Shown here: piece by piece, positions 7,107-11,346 of the stretch | Numbering within the stretch: position 1 is the first letter of the stretch | Layout: every line of letters begins with the position of its first letter | Assembly (NCBI GenBank): GCA_003446605.1 | Contig: DMDF01000205.1 | Span: forward strand, 1 to 11,346 | Direction of reading: 5' to 3' | DNA: 11,346 bases | DNA from: Anaerolineaceae bacterium | Lineage (GTDB): Bacteria; Chloroflexota; Anaerolineae; Anaerolineales; Anaerolineaceae | Made by a program: the position numbers and the translations under genes | Notes under the pieces: generated by a model | What the model saw: only the letters and a program-made list of their open reading frames with translations | What the model was told of the DNA's origin: nothing | The model's database searches: none

Positions 7107-8420
7107 TTAAATCAAGACGGTCTCGCGTTCAAGCTGGGTATTTACAGCTGGGCAATAAAAAATAAAAACAGACCCGGGAGCCAGCAAGCGTTGATCTTTG
7201 ATAACGAAATCCTCACCGGATAACAAATCCTGATAGGTTCCATCAGAAAATACGGTGGGGATTTCTCCTTTAACTCCAGAAGTATTGAAAATACCTGCCA
7301 GGTTGGTTGATGGAGCGCTCCACGCTGCCTGTATCAACGGATCGGAGGTAAGCCAGGTAAGATTTCCATTCTTCACAGCCGCATCTTTTTTCAGTAATGC
7401 AAGACAGTGAATGAAATCTGTCAGTCTATAATCACCCCAAGGGATCACGTCTTTTTCAAAATGGGATGGTTTGCAGGGAGCAGCGGATTCCTCCCCTGCG
7501 TAGATCAACCATGCTCCCTTGTTAAAAGCCTGAAGAGCTATCCATGCTAAGGCTTGCTCATAGGTAGGGGCAATCTCCATTACTCGATCGGTATCATGGT
7601 TTTCAACAAAGCGCAGTTTGACGTAATCTTCAGGATAGATGGCTTCCTGCAGGCATAGCAGGTCGAGGTAATAGCGCGTATTCAGATATCCCTTCACTGT
7701 TCTTTCCCATGGTCGGAAGATGTCGTAATCATAAGTGATATCAAAAACCTGAAAAAGCTCGCTATCAGAAAGTGCAAATAAACCATTCTCGCGTCGCTCT
7801 GCCACCCAATCCGGGTGTACGGATTCCGCTAGCCAGATCATAGCCGGGTTGATCGCCGCAGCCGCAGCGCGAGCTTTGAACCAGAATTTCAGCGGCACCA
7901 AGGAAGCCACATCGCAACGAAACCCATCCAAACCCAACCCCGCCCAATACTGGATGGCTTTCACCAAGTACTCATCCAGTTCAGAATGGGAATGGTCCAA
8001 TTCCACAATATCCATCCAATCCGGCACAGAGGTGGTCGGTTCTCCCTTTTCATCCAGTCTAAACCAGTCCTTATGCTGTTGGGCTAATACGGAGTCTGGA
8101 GAAGTGTGGTTATAAACCACATCGATCATGACTTTGAGACCGATGGAGTGCGCAGCGCTCATGAGCTGTTTGAAATCGTCCAATGTGCCATATTCCGGGT
8201 TGATCCCCAGGTAATCGGAAATGGCATAGGAACTCCCCAGTGATCCCTTGCGTCCAACTTTGCCAATGGGGTGAATGGGCATCAGCCAGATCATGTCGAC
8301 GCCAAGCGCCTTGATGCGGGGCAAATCATCGATCACACCCTGAAAGTCGCCGCGCGGGCTGTGATTGCGAACGTAAATTTCATAGATTACGAGACTGCGC
8401 AAATCTTTTTTTGAAATCAT
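7107..8420 (-). CDS. Cytoplasmic GH13 alpha-amylase-family glycosidase
   Basis: Hydrolyses alpha-1,4-glucosidic bonds, probably in maltodextrins brought in by the importer. There is no signal peptide, so the site is the cytoplasm. Numbering from the ATG at 8420 (437 residues), all four GH13 regions are present: DVVYNH at 100-105, GFRCD at 166-170 with nucleophile D170, the acid/base E199 in WLAESVH, and FVENHD at 271-276 with H275 and D276. The (beta/alpha)8 barrel fills nearly the whole chain, with only a short C-terminal beta region (about 345-425) and no N-terminal starch-binding domain. This is compact for a GH13 enzyme. The frame opens at GTG 8426, but AAAGGTG at 8432-8426 covers that codon and is correctly spaced for ATG 8420. 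The gene converges on the GH57 gene with 19 bases between stops. Alpha-amylase versus maltogenic or oligo-1,6-glucosidase activity is not resolved. Confidence 0.9.
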   Translation of the reverse strand: MISKKDLRSLVIYEIYVRNHSPRGDFQGVIDDLPRIKALGVDMIWLMPIHPIGKVGRKGSLGSSYAISDYLGINPEYGTLDDFKQLMSAAHSIGLKVMIDVVYNHTSPDSVLAQQHKDWFRLDEKGEPTTSVPDWMDIVELDHSHSELDEYLVKAIQYWAGLGLDGFRCDVASLVPLKFWFKARAAAAAINPAMIWLAESVHPDWVAERRENGLFALSDSELFQVFDITYDYDIFRPWERTVKGYLNTRYYLDLLCLQEAIYPEDYVKLRFVENHDTDRVMEIAPTYEQALAWIALQAFNKGAWLIYAGEESAAPCKPSHFEKDVIPWGDYRLTDFIHCLALLKKDAAVKNGNLTWLTSDPLIQAAWSAPSTNLAGIFNTSGVKGEIPTVFSDGTYQDLLSGEDFVIKDQRLLAPGSVFIFYCPAVNTQLERETVLI

Positions 8421-8448
8421 ATTCACCTTTTTTATTCAAAGTGAATAT
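8419..8448. promoter_or_regulatory. Inverted repeat spanning the GH13 start region, possible operator
   Basis: ATATTCAC at 8419-8426 and GTGAATAT at 8441-8448 are perfect 8-bp arms with a 14-base spacer. In the minus-strand reading the proximal arm includes the end of the ribosome binding site and the first two bases of the start codon, and the distal arm abuts the candidate -10 box. Two readings are possible: a repressor operator at the transcription start, or an mRNA hairpin hiding the ribosome binding site. If transcription starts near 8442, the mRNA would lack part of the distal arm, which favours the DNA operator. Confidence 0.45.
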
Positions 8449-8476
8449 ATTTTAGCGCAAATCGTATCCCCAACAA
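8449..8476 (-). promoter_or_regulatory. Candidate promoter of the GH13 gene
   Basis: On the minus strand, TTGTTG (8476-8471) and TAAAAT (8454-8449) are spaced by 16 bases, giving a start near 8442. It lies in the 86-base gap between thrC and the GH13 gene, so the sugar enzyme could be expressed apart from threonine biosynthesis. No terminator was seen after thrC, so read-through is also possible. Confidence 0.4.
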
Positions 8477-8506
8477 ACAGATATAATTTATGCCACTTAG
8501 ATAAAA

Positions 8507-9820
8507 TCATTCAATAGCTTTCATAACTTCGCTTATTTTCGCATTAAGTTCAACAGGTTTATTTTTAAATGTCGCATTGATATTCGGTAGTTTTTCAGTA
8601 TGATAGCTTAACTTGAATTGCGAAAATTTCAGCCCATTAGCAGTCGAGATCACCACCACCCGCTCATCTGAGTGAATGACACCTCGCTCAACCAATTTCT
8701 GAGCCGCACCCAGTGCCACAGCGGTCTGCGGGCAGCAGTACAGCCCCCAATGATCTGCTCTGGCGTTGATATCTGCAATTTCTTGTTCGCTGACCTGCTC
8801 CACCACTCCATTAAATATATGCATGATCTTGACCGCCCGTTCATAACTGACCGGCGCCCCAATTTGAATTGCACTTGCCATAGTCTTTTGAGCGGCTACC
8901 GGCTGATAGTGGGTAAAATCATTCTTGAATGCCAGATAGAACGGATTCGCATTTTGTGCCTGCCCGCAGGCAATGCGCGGCAGGCGATCGATCAATCCCA
9001 GTTCCTGCATCATCAGCAATCCTTTTCCCAACGCGCTGACATTTCCCAGATTCCCTGCCGGCAGAATGATCCAGTCAGGCACATGCCAATCGAACTGCTG
9101 CACGATCTCAATACCCACCGTCTTTTGCCCTTCCATGCGTAACGAATTCATAGAGTTGGCAAGATAGATGGTGGGATCTTTGGTCAGTTCCTGTACAATA
9201 CGCATGCAGCCATCAAAATCGGTATCCAGCGAGAGCACTTTAGCTCCATTGGAAAGAGGTTGGATGAGCTGCTCAGGTGAGACCTTATCACGCGGCAGCA
9301 AAATGACCGCTGGAATACCCGCTGCAGCGGCATACGCTGACAGCGCTGCGGAGGTATCCCCGGTGGAAGCACACGCAATAGCCTTGATCGGACTGCCATG
9401 TGCAATCATGTGTTTTACCAATGAAACCAGTACGGTCATGCCCAGGTCCTTAAAAGAACCCGTATGGCTGTTGCCGCACAGCTTCATCCACAGGTCCAAT
9501 AAACCGATTTGTTGACCCAGACGTGGCACAGGTATTAAAGGAGAATTTCCCTCTTGAAAAGAAACAATTTCATCGTTTGAAATTTGGGGGCAGACCCATT
9601 CCTTCTTCGCCCACACTCCGCTGGCATATATATCGCTCCTTTTCCCGGCACGCACATCGAAAAGTTGTTTCCAATCCTGCCCAGAATGTTGTTTCAATAT
9701 CCGCATATCATGCACTACATCCAGCAGCCCACCACATTTTTCACAGGTGTAAACAACCTCATCAATCGCATATCGTGTTCCACATCCTCGAATACATTCC
9801 AGCCAGCTTTGTTCTTTCAT
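8507..9820 (-). CDS. thrC: Threonine synthase (plant-type, PLP-dependent)
   Basis: Converts O-phospho-L-homoserine to L-threonine in the cytoplasm, the last step of threonine synthesis. Numbering from ATG 9820 gives 437 residues. A small N-terminal zinc-ribbon-like element has cysteines at 9, 13, 26 and 29. The fold-type II PLP core follows, with the Schiff-base lysine K124 in GNSHTGSFKD, ACASTGDTSAA at about 149-159, the phosphate-binding PAGNLGN at 254-260, and SMNSLRMEGQKT near 223-234, which is typical of threonine synthases rather than threonine dehydratases. The frame is open to TTG 9832, but GGAGA at 9830-9826 is correctly spaced for ATG 9820, so the TTG would lie in the ribosome binding site. 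The upstream HAD-like gene stops one base before this ATG, implying translational coupling. The N-terminal Cys pairs could bind zinc; this is inferred. Confidence 0.93.
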   Translation of the reverse strand: MKEQSWLECIRGCGTRYAIDEVVYTCEKCGGLLDVVHDMRILKQHSGQDWKQLFDVRAGKRSDIYASGVWAKKEWVCPQISNDEIVSFQEGNSPLIPVPRLGQQIGLLDLWMKLCGNSHTGSFKDLGMTVLVSLVKHMIAHGSPIKAIACASTGDTSAALSAYAAAAGIPAVILLPRDKVSPEQLIQPLSNGAKVLSLDTDFDGCMRIVQELTKDPTIYLANSMNSLRMEGQKTVGIEIVQQFDWHVPDWIILPAGNLGNVSALGKGLLMMQELGLIDRLPRIACGQAQNANPFYLAFKNDFTHYQPVAAQKTMASAIQIGAPVSYERAVKIMHIFNGVVEQVSEQEIADINARADHWGLYCCPQTAVALGAAQKLVERGVIHSDERVVVISTANGLKFSQFKLSYHTEKLPNINATFKNKPVELNAKISEVMKAIE

Positions 9821-9821
9821 C

Positions 9822-10943
9822 TCATTCTCCAATCACATGCGTTTGTACCTGATGTAGGGGCAGCAACCCTGCTGGCTGCCGCGGTACGGATGCTTCAACC
9901 GGTTTATCAGAAAGTCCAAACACCAACGCACCAGCAGAACGACTTTCCAGAGCAAATTCCATCACCTCACGCGTGATGACAATTTCCTCTTGCAACATGG
10001 TTTCGATTGGTGCATCATCGGGCAGTTGCCCCATGTGTTGCACTGTATTGAAATACTCTGCCTGGCGAAATTGCTTGAAGGGTGTACTATCCCCAATCTG
10101 AACCAATTCCAAAACCTGCTTGTGTACGGAACGCGCTTCAGCAGGTAATTCATTCTTCCGTTGGTCAACCTGTTGGAGAAAACCATGAAAATCGGAAAGC
10201 ATGTGCAGTTGAGCTGCCGTTTGTAGATCATCCAGCTTGAAAAGCTTACACATCACAATCATGCAAATGTACACCAGAAAATCCTGGTTATCTGCTGTAA
10301 ATGGATGAAACAGCGGTTGGTTTAAAACACGATATATTCTCTGAAATTCCTTGGGGGAGAAAGATCCATGCAGGATATCATTCAGGGTTCTTTGTGCTGC
10401 GGCTATGCGAACATTATCAATGACAGTATCATTACGACCGCGCGCACCCAGTGCAGTCTTATCCACATCAATTAAAATTGCCGACCGTTCGTCGATCTCA
10501 ATGCCTTTCATCTGCGCTAAAGCTTTTAACACTCTGAGATTCACCCAGTGGTTGTTAGTAAAAAGCAAAGAGTGGTATTCCTTTTCCAATCCCAGTTTGG
10601 TTAACTCATTTTCCTCACTGGTGATCATGGCAATGCCCCGCCAATTACCAGCTGAACAGATATTATGAAAAGCCTTGCCGTCATTCATGCATGTATCACC
10701 GATGTAAATGATGGTTTCAATAGCATTCTTTTTGCCATCGTTATGGCTCGCCATTTCCAATAAATACGCAATCACCCGTGCATATTCCGGGGAGGTCTTG
10801 CGCGGCACCATATCGTCTGGTAAGTGCAGTTTGGTACGGATATCATCCAATCGAGCTAAATTGGAATCCAACGGGTTGAGATCGCGAAAAATAATGCGCT
10901 CGTCCAGAAAATCGTGCAAACAAGCACGCTCGAACGTTCTCAT
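9822..10943 (-). CDS. Uncharacterised HAD-like protein between asd and thrC
   Basis: I cannot name this 373-residue protein. It is soluble, with no signal peptide or membrane segment. HAD-superfamily features are visible. ILIDVDKTALGARGRND at 156-172 carries a DxDxT motif (D159, D161, T163), the usual nucleophile motif I. The C-terminal ALVFGLSDKPVEAS at 339-352 resembles a late HAD motif with Lys and Asp. A helical stretch at about 180-330 between them could be a cap insertion. A second HAD-like stretch, IIYIGDTCMNDG at 78-89 and LLFTNN at 126-131, lies before motif I, which is out of the usual order. The ATG overlaps the asd stop as ATGA, with a GAAGGG ribosome binding site upstream, and the stop is one base before thrC. 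This position suggests a role in the aspartate/threonine pathway, for example a phosphotransfer or phosphatase step, but that is inference only. A nucleotidase or another cofactor phosphatase is equally possible. Confidence 0.55.
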   Translation of the reverse strand: MRTFERACLHDFLDERIIFRDLNPLDSNLARLDDIRTKLHLPDDMVPRKTSPEYARVIAYLLEMASHNDGKKNAIETIIYIGDTCMNDGKAFHNICSAGNWRGIAMITSEENELTKLGLEKEYHSLLFTNNHWVNLRVLKALAQMKGIEIDERSAILIDVDKTALGARGRNDTVIDNVRIAAAQRTLNDILHGSFSPKEFQRIYRVLNQPLFHPFTADNQDFLVYICMIVMCKLFKLDDLQTAAQLHMLSDFHGFLQQVDQRKNELPAEARSVHKQVLELVQIGDSTPFKQFRQAEYFNTVQHMGQLPDDAPIETMLQEEIVITREVMEFALESRSAGALVFGLSDKPVEASVPRQPAGLLPLHQVQTHVIGE

Positions 10944-11346
10944 GATACATACCCTTCTGCTACCAGTAATTCAGCATTCAAAATAGCCCCACTGGCTGCA
11001 CCGCGCAGGGTATTATGCACCACCGAGACCATGCGAATATCCAGCACCGGGCAAGAACGCACCCGACCGACCGAGATCTGCATGCCATCCCCGGCAGCGC
11101 GGTCTTTACGAGGCTGCGGACGATCCACTTCATCCCTGACCTGGATGGGGAATAAAGGCATACTGGGCAGAGCGGGGCTGTGTAAAGGACCACGAAAATC
11201 CTTAAGCAGGTCAACAACTTCCACTGCGGTTGCTTTCTGTTCCAGTTCAAGCGATAAGCAAATGGTATGCCCTTCCGAAACCGGCACCCGGTTTGCCTGT
11301 GCACTGAAAGCGAAATCCGCATCCACCCGCTTTTTCCCGACCACTT
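10940..11346 (-). CDS. asd: Aspartate-semialdehyde dehydrogenase, C-terminal part, truncated by window edge
   Basis: Reduces aspartyl-phosphate to aspartate semialdehyde with NADPH, the branch point to lysine, threonine and methionine. The 135 visible residues are the C-terminal third and run off the right edge with no start inside the window. They match the archaeal/fungal-type enzyme: ANRVPVSEGHT, which holds the conserved active-site histidine region, a central RPQPRKDRAAGDGMQISVGR, and the ending HNTLRGAASGAILNAELLVAEGY, close to the family's NTIRGAAG...NAELL motif. The catalytic cysteine lies outside the window. The stop overlaps the start of the next gene as ATGA, so this is the first visible gene of an asd-HAD-thrC operon. 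Archaeal-type Asd also occurs in several bacterial phyla, including Chloroflexota, so transfer need not be recent. Confidence 0.9.
   Translation of the reverse strand, partial: VVGKKRVDADFAFSAQANRVPVSEGHTICLSLELEQKATAVEVVDLLKDFRGPLHSPALPSMPLFPIQVRDEVDRPQPRKDRAAGDGMQISVGRVRSCPVLDIRMVSVVHNTLRGAASGAILNAELLVAEGYVS

Noticed and set aside
8421..8426. GTG start for the GH13 gene at 8426
   Set aside because: The GTG is part of the AAAGGTG ribosome binding sequence that serves ATG 8420.
8672..9142. 156-codon plus-strand open frame opposite thrC
   Set aside because: It lies wholly antisense to a well-recognised thrC, has no family features or ribosome binding site of note, and its composition is that of a reverse-complement shadow.
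9821..9832. TTG start for threonine synthase at 9832
   Set aside because: The TTG overlaps the GGAGA ribosome binding site; ATG 9820 is spaced correctly from it.
9859..9880. GGCAGC/GCTGCC inverted repeat near the end of the HAD-like gene, upstream of thrC
   Set aside because: Only 6-bp arms inside a coding region, with competing pairings and no T tract; not enough to call a terminator or switch.
10708..10986. 92-codon plus-strand open frame opposite the HAD-like gene
   Set aside because: Antisense to two overlapping, co-directional genes with good ribosome binding sites; no recognisable product.

Overview
The window reads as chromosomal DNA from a moderate-GC, probably anaerobic, saccharolytic bacterium. 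Strong AGGAGG-type ribosome binding sites, two lipoproteins used as extracytoplasmic proteins, an archaeal/fungal-type aspartate-semialdehyde dehydrogenase and a GH57 amylopullulanase-like enzyme together suggest Chloroflexota, perhaps Anaerolineae. That placement is an inference from gene style; no rRNA or other phylogenetic marker is present.

Layout. (1) Positions 1-370, minus strand: the N-terminal third of an ADP-ribosylglycohydrolase (DraG-like) gene, cut by the window edge. (2) Positions 371-700: a divergent intergenic region with a candidate sigma-70 promoter and two abutting inverted repeats, reading toward the next cluster. (3) Positions 701-7087, plus strand: an alpha-glucan acquisition cluster made of a sugar-binding lipoprotein, a MalF-like permease, a MalG-like permease and a 1026-residue GH57 lipoprotein with two C-terminal accessory domains. 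Terminator-like hairpins follow the binding-protein gene and the second permease gene. (4) Positions 7107-8420, minus strand, convergent with GH57: a GH13 alpha-amylase-family enzyme without a signal peptide, behind its own candidate promoter and an inverted repeat. (5) Positions 8507-11346, minus strand: a tightly coupled biosynthetic cluster of asd (C-terminal part only), an unfamiliar HAD-like protein and thrC, with junctions of a 4-nt overlap and a 1-nt gap.

How the parts work together. The GH57 lipoprotein probably cleaves alpha-glucan at the cell surface. The binding lipoprotein and two permeases would import the maltodextrins, and the cytoplasmic GH13 enzyme would hydrolyse them further. 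No ABC ATPase gene lies in the window, so the transporter must use one encoded elsewhere. The asd-HAD-thrC cluster belongs to the aspartate-to-threonine pathway. The HAD-like protein between the two recognised enzymes is the least understood gene here.

No mobile element, CRISPR array, tRNA or rRNA was seen. Most of the window is an ordinary sugar-uptake locus next to amino-acid biosynthesis. The parts most worth a second look are the HAD-like protein, the inverted repeats at the two sugar promoters, and the domain build of the GH57 enzyme.
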